The notes under the pieces were generated by a model. It searched no databases and was not told the DNA's origin. It worked only from the letters and a program-made list of their open reading frames with translations. DNA of 64,000 nt. Source: Ctena decussata (taxonomy: Eukaryota; Mollusca; Bivalvia; Lucinida; Lucinidae). Of the stretch, positions 25,086 through 37,332 are shown piece after piece (position 1 is the stretch's first letter; each line of letters opens with the position of its first letter). Position numbers and translations under genes: made by a program. Where the stretch lies: contig OZ022503.1 in the NCBI GenBank assembly GCA_963989385.1, positions 86,773,138-86,837,137 of the forward strand, given 5' to 3'.

Positions 25086-25149
25086 TCATGTTTTCAGAAA
25101 CAAATATTTTAATTGATGATTAACTATTGCAATTCATAGCTGAAGTCGG

Positions 25150-25217
25150 GTGTGTGTGTGTGTGTGTGTGTGTGTTTTTTTGTGTGTGTGTGTGGGGGGG
25201 GGGGGGGGGTGGGGGGG
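25150..25217. repeat. TG microsatellite and G tract
   Basis: A TG run, six T, a second TG run, then about 24 bases almost all G (25194-25217). The open frame through it is a simple-sequence artefact. Confidence 0.9.
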
Positions 25218-25275
25218 CTATGCAAGGATGAATGATTGCGATTTTAAATCCTTTTTTAACCGTATTTCAGTCATA

Positions 25276-25416
25276 TCAGGACGATGGGAGGGTGATAATG
25301 AAAGACTAAGTGCAATACAACCCCGTTTACGGTTGGAAAGATTTCCGCATCCAGCGGGCCTCGAATCTGTCATCGCTAAATCATCAGGCCAGGCGCTTAA
25401 CCTACTGGGCTACTTG
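25276..25416 (-). mobile_element. tRNA-derived SINE family 1, reverse copy
   Basis: On the minus strand: AGCCCAGTAGGTTAAGCGC (tRNA D-arm-like), AGATTCGAGGCC (B-box-like), then CCGTAAACGGGGTTG and TTTCATTATCACCCTCCCAT. The same order of blocks occurs at 25907 and 47084. A diverged copy. Confidence 0.75.
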
Positions 25417-25621
25417 TTGGGGGTGGGAGCTGTTTTTAGGGGCGAGAAGTGTGTAAGGGGCGGGGAGGCGGATTATCACTGTTTATGCGTGTATAAAAAA
25501 AATTCAGCTCATTAATGATATAAATTGCTGTTTTTTTTATTGATCACTTTCTCTTTTTAGTCCACTGCTTTTACAAAGAACAGCGAGTGGACACAGTATT
25601 CACCTTTCCGTAGTTCCATAT

Positions 25622-25653
25622 CCCCCAATCCCCCCCACCTCCCCCCCCCCCTT
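25622..25653. repeat. C-rich low-complexity tract
   Basis: Nearly pure C interrupted by AAT and A. Confidence 0.8.
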
Positions 25654-25906
25654 TTGACAGACGGTACTTAAATACACCTCCTGCAGCTTGTCATGAATCA
25701 GTCTGAAATTTTGCAGGTTTCTGGTCTGCAAATTCCCTTGTGAGTTGGGCGTTATGGTTACAACTTTTTACTTTTATTGCTTTTGCAAACGGGCATTAGA
25801 AGACTAACCTAGCAGGTGCTTTATTTACTCAATTTCTTTTACCGATTTCCGATTTGCATTTATCACTCTGGAACTCACTTCACATACTTCTTTAACATGC
25901 GAAAAG

Positions 25907-26088
25907 GAGACCCGGTAGCTCAGTGGGTTAAGCTCTGGCCTACTGATATAGCGGACCGGGTTCGAATACCGCTTGAGGCGAGAATCTTTCCTACCGTAAA
26001 CGGGGTTCCATTGCACATAGCCTTTCATTATCATAATCCCATCGTCTTGATACAACTGAAATGTTGTTGAAAAGGACGTAAACTCACG
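25907..26088 (+). mobile_element. tRNA-derived SINE family 1, forward copy
   Basis: The head has an RNA polymerase III A-box (TAGCTCAGTGGG, 25916-25927) and B-box (GGTTCGAATAC, 25959-25969), as in a tRNA. A non-tRNA body follows (CCGTAAACGGGGTTCCA, TTTCATTATCATAATCCCAT), ending GTTGAAAAGGACGTAAACTC. The tRNA part does not fold cleanly as a functional tRNA, so I call it a SINE, not a tRNA gene. Confidence 0.85.
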
Positions 26089-26869
26089 ATTTATCCATCC
26101 ATTTATCCATTTACATGCACAGTAAATATGCATATTATGGTTAGTTGAATAATGGTTGGAGATTTTTATCACTTTTCTCGCTTTGCAAGTTTAATTGCTT
26201 TCTCACTCGCAACATTGCTTCTTTTACTATTCAGTGGACCCCCTTACATCCTACTCATACTTCTGAACAAATGCTATATCTGGGTCAGTAAAACAGAGCC
26301 GCAAATCCTTCTAGCTTATTTCAGACATGGGCGCCAAGCTGTCTGGTATGAGCTCCCATCTTCCCGGGTATGTGCTCCCAACCTCCCGCTCGTCCGTGAA
26401 AGCCGTTTTCCCCGTAGATCAATGTTTCTCGGCAAATTCACTGAGTTTAGTTAGGGCGGAGCAAGGCTAGAATACCGTATTAATCCTAATAAACACCCCT
26501 GCTCTAATAAACGCCCCCTTCAATAATGTTATTATCTTGCATGAAACCTTGTTTGCTTCTCTAAATTAGGTAGAACTTTGATATAGGGTCCACTCTTGAA
26601 GGAAAGAATTGCTCCTAGAAGAGCAAATTCTTTCCTTTAAGAGTTGAACCCCACCCCTACTGAGAAGGGAGCCAAAACTTTAGAGAATGTTCTTTAACCG
26701 AACTACTGTTTATTAGAGGTATCTTGCTGATTTATTACAATTTCGCACCCCCCTCCCTCACTTCGTAAATTGCAACGGCCCCGGGACGTTAATATGATTT
26801 ATACGGTATATACCTATTTACCGGCCAATTAACCTTGAATAATCATCTGTCTCTCACGGCAAGGTACTC
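26089..26869. repeat. Non-coding stretch with a 69-bp hairpin (26586-26654)
   Basis: GGTCCACTCTTGAAGGAAAG pairs with CTTTCCTTTAAGAGTTGAAC across AGAATTGCTCCTAGAAGAGC. No target duplication visible. No gene recognised in the rest. Confidence 0.55.
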
Positions 26870-26874
26870 TCTGC

Positions 26875-26930
26875 CAATGACGTCATCCAACGCTACATTG
26901 TGACGTAAGAAAGCGTGACGTTACGACTTG
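26875..26930. promoter_or_regulatory. Cluster of CRE-like sites
   Basis: AATGACGTCATCC, TTGTGACGTAAG and GCGTGACGTTACGAC within 45 bp. TGACGTCA and TGACGTAA are bound by CREB/ATF and bZIP factors in animals. No transcript can be tied to it here, so this is a motif observation only. Confidence 0.35.
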
Positions 26931-28450
26931 GCGCGTCTTTTCTCAGTTATTTGTCATTGTCGCGTAATTTTCGGAAGAGGTGGTGAAACAGCGATTTCAT
27001 CGGCTTTTGGAATAAAATATCGTATCCATTTCTTTTCTGCTGATCACTTTTTATATTGTCTTGATGGAATCAGTTCCTGTCTGATTATATTCACCCCAAA
27101 ACCAAACGAACTTCAGCAGCGTTAGTAGAAAAGAACGAAGCAGCAAATTTACATTTTGTTTTTATTAGACCCTGAAGTCCCATCTTCGACACCTTCAAAT
27201 TTATACGAGATATTTTTCATTCATTTAAGAGTCATCCTGCCAAATATTAAGGTGTCGCATGAGGGACTTCATATTTTTCAACTGACTTTTACATAAGCAA
27301 ATATGAAAATATGACAGATTTCAGGCATTAGGGGGTCCGATTGGATAGAGCTCTATCACACCCAAGGCAATTCTGGTAAATGTTTCATGGGTAATTGTGG
27401 AGACAAACTATTGTATAATATAAAAACGTACAAAACGAAACAAATTTCACATATTGCTAAAATGGAAATTTACAGGGCCAAAATGTAGGATTCGTGAATT
27501 TAGCCCTTTCGTTAGACAATATGTCATAGTCTCATAACTAATCGTACAAGTTTTGAGAAAATACATGCTTTTTCGATAAATGTGGAATGAAAAATAACCT
27601 TCAAATTAAAATGCAAATTAGCTATTTCCTCACGGTCTGTAAGAATATCGATTTTGACCACGTGTGTCATGTGATCATAAACAGGTATTTTTCTTATTCG
27701 TGCACGTGCTTGTGACGTATAAATAAATAATTTTTGTCCAGAAATGCGCGGCCCGCGATTGTTTAAAAATTGAACTTATTTTTTGTTTAAAATCACTTTT
27801 ATCAAATATTATTATCTTAACTCTAGTTCAAATGTATAGTTAGACCAGATCGGAGGTACTGCATGAAATGATTCATCAAAATCATTTTTTGTTATTATTA
27901 TCAAGGGAGTAAATCTTTAAGGAACGATTATAATTCTGGGCCCTGCTAACCTGTTTTCGATAAATATTAAGTGAATGGTTTTTTATAATAATCATTTGTA
28001 TACAAGTATGAGAGACGATCTTGAAATTTCAGATCTTAAAGTTAAGATGACCTTAACTTTAAGGAACGAGCATTATAATTTTCTGGGCCCTGCTGTTCTG
28101 TTATTGGTAAATATAAGGTTAACCCAGATTTCAAACACTGAATTCTGCTGTTTTGTAAATGATAATGATAATAATGATTATAATAATAACAATTAGTGAG
28201 TGTTGTATTTAGATCAGTGGTCTAAAATTGGACCTTGAAAACATACGTTCATTGAGCAAAAAACCCTTTGTCAAAGCACAAACTATTTCTACTTCAATCT
28301 TAAAAAAAAAGAAAAAAAAAAAAAAACAAGCAAAAAAACAATAAGCAGCACTTTTATAGCTGTACTCCCTTGGACGTTTTTCCTCGTGCAGCGCAGTTTG
28401 GGACTTTACCCCAGCAAATTTTCTTAAAAGATGTTTTCGAGTTCATTTGT
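26931..28450. repeat. Non-coding stretch with a hairpin (27174-27270) and a local duplication (27905-28105)
   Basis: GAAGTCCCATCTTCGACACC (27174) is the imperfect inverse of GGTGTCGCATGAGGGACTTC (ends 27270), separated by about 55 bp. At 27915 and 28056 the phrase CTTTAAGGAACGA...TTCTGGGCCCTGCT occurs twice in direct orientation. AAT microsatellite near 28160 and A-rich runs at 28300-28335. No gene. Confidence 0.5.
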
Positions 28451-28529
28451 ATATTCAATCAGGCCCAGAGGTTATAAGGTTATAGGGGACCTCCATACGA
28501 ACCGAACCACCAACTAATTGTGTGCACCG

Positions 28530-28948
28530 CAGCGTAGGGTGAGGGTGAAGGTTTGGGCCCAGTAAAACCGGTTTAAACCCCCCAGTAGTTATTACTGACC
28601 GTCCCAAGGCGGTACTTTTGTTGCGGTTGCATTTGTTTTATGTTCGGTGCTGTTTAATTTATTGTGTTCTCAGTTTAATCCTTCTATCATAAAAATAAGA
28701 AATAGGTAAAATAATTGTTAAATGTTTTTCATATAATTTGCTTAGTCCGTTGTAACCCGTCTGTTGGTCTAAATTATTTAGTTCAATAAAGATAGCTGAG
28801 TTGCCATCTATTTGGGAAAAAGCTGCTGACTCGGCTTATCACTTGTAATTTATTGTTTGTTGGGATGTCTTTGTCAATCTTTCCTTTGATGTTGGGGACA
28901 GGGTTTGGGATCTGATTCAGTCAGTTCCTGAAGTGTAGTTACTCTTTA
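28530..28948 (+). repeat. Dispersed repeat D, copy 2, interrupted at its right end
   Basis: Ordered blocks: CAGTAAAACCGGTTTAAAC, GTTATTACTGACCGTCCCAA, AATAAGAAATAGGTAAAATA, GCTGCTGACTCGGCTTATCA, and TTTGGGATCTGATTCAGTCA. The last 140 bp match the 48.46-48.60 kb copy in inverted orientation. The match stops where the family E foldback begins (about 28948), showing that E inserted into D. Confidence 0.75.
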
Positions 28949-29070
28949 AATTTGAGTACATTCTCAAACTCAAAATAAAGCACACTGATTGGCTGCTTCC
29001 GAGCACATGCTCGGAAGCAGCCAATCAGTGTGCTTGAGTTTGAGATTATTCTCAAGTTTTATAACCTCGA
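28949..29070. mobile_element. Family E foldback, copy 1
   Basis: Near-perfect palindrome centred on CCGAGCACATGCTCGG. Arms carry GCACACTGATTGGCTGCTTC, AACTCAAA and, on the right, CTCAAGTTTTATAACCTCGA. The left outer arm is truncated compared with the 31.6 kb copy. Confidence 0.8.
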
Positions 29071-29469
29071 ACCCTGAAGGGAGAATTGGAGTTAAATGTA
29101 AACCATCACACTAGTCTTGAATTTCTGTCAGATGGCAACAACGTGGACCAATGTTCTGCATATCAGGTATCTCTACGCCTCGCACTGGTGCGTTCTATGG
29201 AAATAGTATTTTTTAGTATATTCCATGTGCAACACTACTTTTTCTGCCCGTGCTGTCTCCGTTGGCATTTCACGCTGCAGAGATTATGTGTTATATGATA
29301 CATGTAATACATATTTATGCAGGAAACAATTTTCTTTCATCAGCATACGCCTTCAGTTATATAACACAATATGGAAACCTGTGGTGGTAATAAAATGTCA
29401 CGTTGAATTTTTGTACGCAGATAGTTATCACGAAAGACTTCTCGAATGTTTCATTTTTCATTTATATTG
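29071..29469. other. No recognisable feature
   Basis: No gene recognised; short frames only. Confidence 0.3.
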
Positions 29470-29525
29470 TCCAATAATAATAATAATAATAATCATAATA
29501 GTAATAATAATAATAATAATAATTT
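29470..29525. repeat. AAT microsatellite
   Basis: About 17 AAT units with two interruptions (CAT, AGT). The isoleucine-rich frame through it is an artefact. Confidence 0.9.
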
Positions 29526-29717
29526 AATATTAGATCTAATAAAAACAAATAAATATATAATAATAAAAGAAAAGAAATAAAAAACTAAATATAAAAAATG
29601 GAAGATAACAGCATTGTCGATAACGTTAATGGTGAAGTTTAGAGTATCGAAAACAGCGTAATAATTTTGCAGTAGTCATGGTAGTGTCTACACGTGTACA
29701 TTAGTGTGGACTCTTAA

Positions 29718-29917
29718 CCCTTAAAGCACTAAAAATTAAAATTGTTGAATTGGCATACAGTGAAGATCCAGATGAGGTGGCTCATAATGAGCCACCCCAT
29801 CTGAATCTACACTTTTAGCCCTCTAGTTTTCGAATTCTCAATATATCGCTTGGACGGAACGTTTTTTGAAATTCTGCAGACGTAAATTTTGTCGGCAGCT
29901 TTTTCGCGCATTTAGGG
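29718..29917 (+). mobile_element. Family C MITE, piggyBac-like, copy 1 (200 bp)
   Basis: Ends CCCTTAAAGCAC and GCGCATTTAGGG form inverted repeats and are flanked by TTAA on both sides (29714-29717 and 29918-29921). TTAA target sites and CCCT/C ends are typical of piggyBac. A central hairpin pairs ATGAGGTGGCTCAT with ATGAGCCACCCCAT. A second copy lies inverted at 63254-63444. Confidence 0.8.
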
Positions 29918-29921
29918 TTAA

Positions 29922-31598
29922 AACATCAACTGATATAGCTAGTAACTTATCTTACTGAACCAAAATAAGTTAGAATCAGTCATTATATTCGCTATTTACG
30001 TATGACTCGATGACGTTCAGACGAATTATGTTGGGAATTTTCATTACTCTTTAGTAAAACCTAATCTGCAATATACGTTTTCTAAGGTGAGTGTGTGCAC
30101 TTTCAGGAAAAAAAACACAAGAGAAAGACGTTTTATTATCAGCTGACAGCAGCTCAAGAAAGCCGTGCAAGGTAAACCGAAAGAACAAAGTAAAAACAAT
30201 AGGCAATGATCAGAAATTAATACAATACAAGTTCCCATGCAAGTATCAAATCAGCTACCTTAAAGACATTTATTCTTTACTATATATAAACACATCCTAC
30301 GTTCCCCACTATTTTATGGCGTTGGTATGTCATGTTAACTAAAATTATTTATTTTCTACTATATAAAACTAGTCCTACGTTCCCCACTGTTTTATGGCCC
30401 TAAATACGACTTCCATAATAGGTGAACGGCAGTATTAATGAACAACAAGATAAAAAGAGTAGCAATTCAGTGGAGAGGGCGAAGGGATGGGTGGAGGGAG
30501 GCTTACACCAGTTTGGCCAATTCAAATACGTCCACAGTTTTAAGCTTTCTCTTTTATCAATGAAACAATATGATTTAAAAAAGCAAAAACGAAACAAAAA
30601 AGAGGGAAGAGAAAAAACAACAACAACAACAAGAAGAAAAAGAAAACGGTAAAAAAATAAACCGTTGGACAGATGCTTTTATAGGAGGGGCGATGTACAT
30701 AGTAACATCTGATTATCGTTTTTCCTTACCATTCCTGATGAAACGATTGATACCACCTCACAAGCTCGGGGCGAAAGTTGCACTTAAGGACTCAATACGT
30801 ACTTGTATGAATTAACAAAATCCCCCAAGACCAGGCTTGGTGCCAATTAGTATTCTGACGCAGCTGCTTAAGAGAACAAACCAGGACATGATTTAAGGCA
30901 TATGGGCTGATACCAGGCATGTAAAGAAATAGATAAAAGCTAACTTGTCTGGAAATTATATTTTTCGTCATTGCTATGTCAAAACTGACAGTCAAGTGAA
31001 AATCAAAAGTGAATGGTTACACTTTCAGGGAAAGCAACACGGTCTTTTTCAATTTTGCCCCCCCCCCTATCCCGGCGTCTATAGAAAGCAAAAAAATTAA
31101 TATAAAATAATTTGCTCTTCTTACAGTGAGCTCTTTCTTTACAGAGCAGCCTCTATTTTAGAACTTAAAAATTATTTTGGAAACACACTGGCAGTTATAA
31201 AAGTGTGTAAATATAGAGGTGTACTCACACACTGTCTTTAGAAAAAGTTGTGCGGGAAAGGACATTTTAAAATAAAAGAAATAACAATGAAAAAAATTCA
31301 AAAGCCAGCACAATATTCAACCCAACCCATTTCCAGTTCCTTACCACACAGCAAAACAGAAAGCAAAGTCGAGAAATAGGACTACAATGCTGGAATACAA
31401 GAAACACGATTTACTTTATACTTAGTAGTGAATTCAATTCATATCTAGATTGAATAATAGTGATATTGTCTACAGTGAAAAAATATCGTATCACTTCACT
31501 AGTGCTAGTGACTGAAACGATTTATATTTTCTCACTGTTGCAAATCGCGGCTGTTTTTGACAATTTTGGGATTATTTCTTTCCGAAAAGGTCTGGGTT
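29922..31598. other. Non-coding stretch with a local duplication
   Basis: CTACTATATA...TCCTACGTTCCCCACT and TTTTATGGC occur twice (about 30276-30322 and 30355-30400). A C-run lies near 31060. No gene recognised. Confidence 0.4.
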
Positions 31599-31714
31599 CG
31601 AGGTTATAAAACTTGAGAATATTCTCAAACTCAAAATAAAGCACACTGATTGGCTGCTTCCGAGCAGTGTGCTTTATTTTGAGTTTGAGAATGTACTCAA
31701 GTTTTATAACCTCG
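31599..31714. mobile_element. Family E foldback, copy 2
   Basis: Runs from CGAGGTTATAAAACTTGAG to CTCAAGTTTTATAACCTCG. Arms share GCACACTGATTGGCTGCTTC with copy 1 at 28.9 kb, but the centre is shortened (GCACACTGATTGG...CAGTGTGC). Confidence 0.85.
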
Positions 31715-34700
31715 GGGCCTGACATGTAGTGTTCTTGTCTTAATTTATGCTACGGATTTTAGCACGTCAAGTAAAGCAGCTGACGTCATACTTCGGCGTC
31801 ACTTTTTGAGCTGCAGTACCGCTAATTTACACGCGACGTTATACACGCGACGTTATTCTGACGGCAGCTGCAAGTGGCATTCTTAAATCGCTGATTTTTT
31901 TTATTTATTCATTGAAATGACATTATAAACCATTTTCATGGTGCAAATTTGGGTTAACACCCATTATTTTACCCACTAAACGCGCTGTCACTAGCAAAAA
32001 TAACGTGAAATGACTAGTAAAAAGGTTTGTGTTGAAAAGGTCCGGGACAGAAAAAAAAAAACGTTTTTTTTTTTCGGTAAATACCGAAAATAAAACATCT
32101 TATGTGTTGTAAATATCAGCAATTTCACAAGTATGTAGCACAAGTGTAATTGCTGCTATTTTCAATACATTCGATGCAATATATGCGGTATTTATCTCAA
32201 TAAAGTAAATATCCTCAATGTCTGTTACTGTAAAATACTCAATATCTGCGGTATCAAAATTTCTCGGTTTGGTGCCAACGGTATATTGACGCAGATTAAT
32301 ATTAGCATTCATGATATGCAATGTTCCCAAAAAATAAAGAAAATGTGATGTAAATTTGCATTTTTACTCTTTGTTACTATGCATTGCGACATCTATTAGA
32401 ATTGCCTCATGGAGGCGATTCTAATGGGCTGCCACACTGTATAGTTAAATGAAACGGTATAGAAAATGTCTCACTCATAAGGTACTCTTTTCGATCTGAA
32501 CCAGTGTTAAGCTGTGTTTATGTAAATGTTTTGAAAACTAAAAATGTTGTCACTATATGTATCTTTGTCTTAATCACCAAATTAATATCGCCAAAATTCG
32601 ATAACTGCCAAGATAAGTGTTTATGTGTTTATAGTGCTAGACAGATCAAGCGCTTGACTCTCACATAATGCTCCTCAACGAAACACACTACACCAGAAGG
32701 TGCTGTAAATATTCTAATGGTATATGATTTTCTGGACAAATCAAATACAAGCTGCAACTCTGTCAGAATAGGTTCTATAATGACCAGCTAGAGCATGATT
32801 CAACTAGATCCAGCTAGATTCAACTTAGATATTGATAGCACAATGTCGGTTTGATGACAATCAGACGTAAACTGAAAGCGGACGGGCGGCGGCGAGCATT
32901 TCGTTGTTGGACGGAGGCTTTAGCTTTTGCACACAGAGCCCGACTATAGCCCCGTTAACTGTGAGAAGGCGTAAGTAGCTGTCCATTTTTTTTATTTTTT
33001 AAACTGCTATCTGACTTCATGATTGCTTACAGTATCTGAAACCGTTTTAAAAGACCTGCGCAATAGTTCTTGTTAAGTATTTTGCATATACAGATATACC
33101 AACATTATTGCCATCCATGATGTTTGCCTAGAACTAATATTTTAATACCAAATACCAATTTTGATACTAAGATGTATTAATTTACGGCAACGGCTAGGTC
33201 TTTGCTATAACATTTTGCCACCCTTTCATAAAAAGGAAGACTACTACAAAAGGAAAGAATATTAAGATTCCTCTCCTTTCCCGAATGAGCTCATCTTACA
33301 GCGAAGGTAGGTTACTTTGTGTTCTGCTGACCATGGCAGTGAAGCACTTACCTCAAATAAAGGTCAGTGTGAAGCCCTGGGCTAAGTTATTCGAAGCATC
33401 CGTAGCTTTACGAAGACATTAGTCAAGGACTTGCTAGGCCTACAATAGTGCACAAAAATGAAATGTGGCATTTTATATATTCGCTTGTTTTTATTTTTTT
33501 TATTTTTTAATGTTTGCTCAGCCTTCTAAGGAGACATCACAACAGGTTTATCAAACATAGCAGTGTTTTACATACAGCCCTTTTGAACATGTAATATCTC
33601 GTAATTCTACGACATTTGTAGTTTTGGAAACCTCCAGGCTTCGTTCTGGCCCTACATTTCATACAGGCATAAATTGTTTGTGATTTTCAGGCTAGCCTGT
33701 TTCCCATCTACATGGGAAATAGCTGTTCACGTGGATGCCGCTGGATTTGTCTTTGGTGGTGACTAATTTTGTGCAGCCTCTTTCCCACATGGTGTCTTGG
33801 ATTGTATCTGGAACTGGATTGTGTCAGTTACTGATAATTTTCTTCCTTACTTTTATACGCGAATACCATAGATACACGGTAAATAGAAGCTAACTGTTTT
33901 TCATATTGGCTTGCTTTGGAAACTGCTGCCTTTACTAGAACGGCTCCTTGCCATATTCTTCTATCGTTATGTTAGTATAAAGATATGTCTTTATGAGAAT
34001 TTCAAAACATATTATTGTACTTTAACTATACAATGCAGGAAGGGATTCAGATGTAATATAAGTTAAACTAATAGACTCAGTCCAGAAATCTATTTAAGAA
34101 GTACCAATAACTTACAATTACATAATATAATTTGTAATGTGAGTGCCTCTTAGTACGAAAATCTGTCTGACATTATGACTTTGACAGCCAAGCCGTCAGA
34201 AGCTGGAGAAGAGCCATACTTTATTCATGAAGTACCGAGGTACTTGCACTTGACTGTGTTAGAGAGGTTATGGTTATACAGACGCCAGAGGCAATACAGT
34301 AAGCCTGAGAAAATGTGCCATTTACAATACTGTGCGAAGTCGACATGTGGAGGAAAAGTTGAGGTTGAACACCAACCCAGTTGGTTGGGAGATTCTAACT
34401 GGCCCTAATAAGAGGAAGCCATGCGAAAGATGAGTATATCATGCTATGAACAAACTGCTAGGATAACCGGCTAGTGTTTAGCAGTTGTTCGCTGCGCGTA
34501 TATGATATGGGTCGACTTCATTATTTTTTCCAGTCCAAGGCAGAACAAAATCTAATGCGATCTCCGTTTGTTGTAAATTTAGCGCAGTGTGGTCCCTCTA
34601 TAGCTCTCTACTTTGCTTGCTGGTTTGTCGGGTTAAAATTGAAAATTGATTTTTTGTTCGTATTTAATGACTTTGGAAGTATAATGTATTAATGTTCAGG

Positions 34701-36018
34701 TCGTCTGTGTTGGACTGTGTATGTCTTTTGTCGAAGATGTAATGCACAATGCTGTGTTTTGGAGTTCTTTCTTTTTCTGTCGTAGTCTTGGGTGTTTTTA
34801 CGTTTGTCGCCTTTCCTTGTAATCTACATTTCAATTCTTCATATTAATTAATTAGTTAGTATATTTCAAAGCGACAGCAAGTCCACATGTACTTCGTGTA
34901 GGGTTTCAAGTTAACCAGTGGTGTCTACATCGCATGGGAACACCAATTTCTTTTAAGATTAGTCGACGAAGTCGGCTAATGACAATGCGATTTTATTACG
35001 AAATGATTCTCGAGTCGTCGTCGGAAGAGGGCCCAGTGCAGTATATAATGATCTAAAGATACCAACAAACTCTAAGTAGAATGCGCGGATTCACAGACTA
35101 GTTTGTATTTGTATAATTTGCAGATGCGCCTTGCACTTCGAATTTGCCCTCAATCCAAGACAAAACATTTTACCTTCTGTGGTTGGCGAAAAGCTCATTT
35201 GAAATGCAATCCAGGGTCTTTTAGCTTACATGATGGAGCCTGTGCCCTACCTGAGTCTAACCCCTATCTGAGTCTAACCTATAGCAACTGTTTTCTTTCC
35301 AGAACAACACCAGTGACATAGGCTCAGCTGTCACGGTGTATGAGGGACATATACACAACTGCAAGCTGTTCATGACATTATGTTCACAAAAGACTTGAGC
35401 TGTACTCCAACTTCATATTTGAAAATTAAGCAACTATAAGACAATGGCTTGCATGTTAAACCATGCATACATAAGCTGATAATGAGCTCCTGTGCCTTAC
35501 GCATCATGTAAGAAGACGACACCATAAGTAATAAGCTTGGAGCGAATTCAGTATTATCATTACTATAAAGGGCTGATTGTATCATGTTTGATGAAAAAAA
35601 TACTGTTGATACTATTTACACAGTTAAAATTATTTACTAGTAAATATGACCAGTAACTAGCATGACTGCTTGAAAGTCCACATGTTTTAGTGCCGTTTTA
35701 TTTACATCTAGACCGTCAATGTAATAGTGGTCAAAATAGCAAAATCATAAATCCGAACCCAACATTCAGAAACAGTGACAAATCTGAAATATTAAAATAA
35801 TCATCATCAGCAGCAACTCATCATTTGTTTGCAGAAATCCACGACAGGTGGGAAATCACCGATAGCACACCTTGTCGTTTTGATTGTCTAATGTGAATGA
35901 CACTGAATACCGGCAGTATGTCAGAACTCATTAGTAAATAAGTCAGTGCCTTCTTAATTTTCTTTGTATGTTGTGAGTCACACTGTTTATCTCTTCGGTG
36001 CGGTTGGCTAACATATAT
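31715..36018. other. 4.3 kb without a supportable gene
   Basis: Contains CRE-like motifs at 31780-31870 (CTGACGTCATAC, CGCGACGTTATACACG repeated), mononucleotide runs near 32050-32075, a GC-rich patch at 32875-32970 described separately, and a small hairpin at 34957-34980 (ATTAGTCGACGAAGTCGGCTAAT). The frames at 34175-34408, 34474-34692 and 35103-35321 show no domain that I know. Confidence 0.35.
32875..32967 (+). other. GC-rich patch ending in a strong splice-donor match
   Basis: A locally GC- and CpG-rich segment (GCGGACGGGCGGCGGCGAG) inside AT-rich DNA ends at AGAAGGC followed by GTAAGTAGC, a full match to the GTAAGT donor consensus. It could be an untranslated first exon with its promoter, possibly of the RGK gene about 20 kb downstream on the same strand. 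This is inference from composition and one donor motif only; no TATA box is evident. Confidence 0.2.
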
Positions 36019-36238
36019 GAGCCGTGTTACCTGAAAAAATACTTAAAACATTGAGAACAATAATATGCACAAGCAAAAATCCATCCGCACAGTCTAATCA
36101 GAATTTTCAGTGTTTCCAGTAACAAGTTTTAGATACAATTGACCATGAAAATTATTATCATACTACATTAATATGCTGGCAGAACCAAGTTTTTGCTATT
36201 CGCATATGAAATAATGAATTATTTGCATGGTACGGCTC
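36019..36238. mobile_element. Very diverged family A-like element
   Basis: Ends GAGCCGTG and TACGGCTC lie about 220 bp apart, close to the family length, and ATCCGCACAGTCTAATCAGA inside matches the family A arm (ATCCGCCCAGTCTGATCAGA). The remaining arm pairing is lost. Flanks ATAT and ATAC. Confidence 0.5.
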
Positions 36239-36647
36239 ATACAGCAATTAACACTTCCCTTGATCGCGTAATGAAACATATTGCTTTGTTATTGTTTTGT
36301 AATTATGGCTTACATATGTTAGACTTGTGAGCATACAAGCAGATAACAGGAGAAACAGATGTGCTACACTCTGACTAATACTGCTCTCCCAGTCAGCAGA
36401 AAGAAAACACTGCACTGATGCCTGTCACTATAAATGACACATCCGCATGCACTTTTAATGATGCTTCTTTTGGGACTGGCTGCAAACATGATATACAGCA
36501 TCTGGTGTTGTATACCCATCCCGAAATGTTGTTGCAGTTGTGCAATATACATGTAATGGCAAGACTGCGACCTTCCAAAAAGGTTTTTAGTAATTTTACG
36601 AACTCTGAAAACACAAATTTGTTTGTGCATGTAGTAGCGCTAACTTC
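36239..36647. other. No recognisable feature
   Basis: Overlapping open frames of 78-94 codons on both strands at 36364-36677, none recognisable. Confidence 0.3.
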
Positions 36648-36735
36648 CCAGTGAGCACATAACGTTAAAAAACACATTGAGTCAAGTTAGATTCAACACC
36701 ATGAAGCTGTTGGTTCAACTTTGTATGCCAGCTTC
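36648..36735. repeat. Family F repeat, copy 4 (diverged)
   Basis: CCCAGTGAGCACATAACGTT, then ATTGAGTCAAGTTAGATTCA and GTTGGTTCAACTTTGTATGC. Same outer and inner phrases as the 17.3 kb copy. Confidence 0.5.
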
Positions 36736-37332
36736 GTTGATCATATACTTAGCGTTTTGATATTTTTTGGATCCGTTCAACATGTTCAAATTGCGTTCGA
36801 AAAGAACTTAGTTGTCTAGCTTGTGCGCTTTTATAACCGCTTTGCTGTCGCATATGAAATAAACGTTTTTGTTGTTAGCGCTTGTATGCTTCATTATCAC
36901 AATGGAAACAAAAGGTAAATGTTTGCCACAAAATACATTTGTTTTCCTCAGAAAATTTAGCAACAGAATGAAATATCTGGTACACAATGTATATATGACA
37001 CTTTCTTGTATATACAATACCTACTACAAACAAGTGCAAACGACAGGCAATTATTCTACAGATGTTTTTGAACTGCTTAAAACTGGCTGGCACATGCACA
37101 CTATAGTCAGGAAATGTGTAATTCGTCAAGGCGATACATTGTGATCGACCTGTGCAGATCTTACGCCAACCTGTCCAGTTTCACTTGCGTACCCTTAAGT
37201 TTGAAGACATCTTCCCAGAGGCAAATCCAATTAGCAATGGATGGCACAGCAGGACAGTGTGTCACCTCAGGGAAAATTTATACTTGCAACTGTCTCTTCA
37301 TATTCAGTTCGCACGCAGAACGATCATTATTT
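36736..37332. other. No recognisable feature
   Basis: Open frames of 69-99 codons overlap on both strands (36808-37413); they share no recognisable domain, and one runs into the adjacent MITE. Confidence 0.3.

Noticed and set aside
25150..25515. 121-codon frame starting in the TG/G tract
   Set aside because: It is simple-sequence translation followed by a reverse-oriented SINE.
25907..25985. A tRNA gene at 25.9 kb
   Set aside because: A- and B-boxes are present, but the cloverleaf does not close and two other copies share the same non-tRNA body; it is a SINE.
36364..37144. Cluster of overlapping 70-95 codon frames on both strands
   Set aside because: No domain, no consistent strand and no splice pattern; length is within chance for AT-rich DNA with few stops locally.
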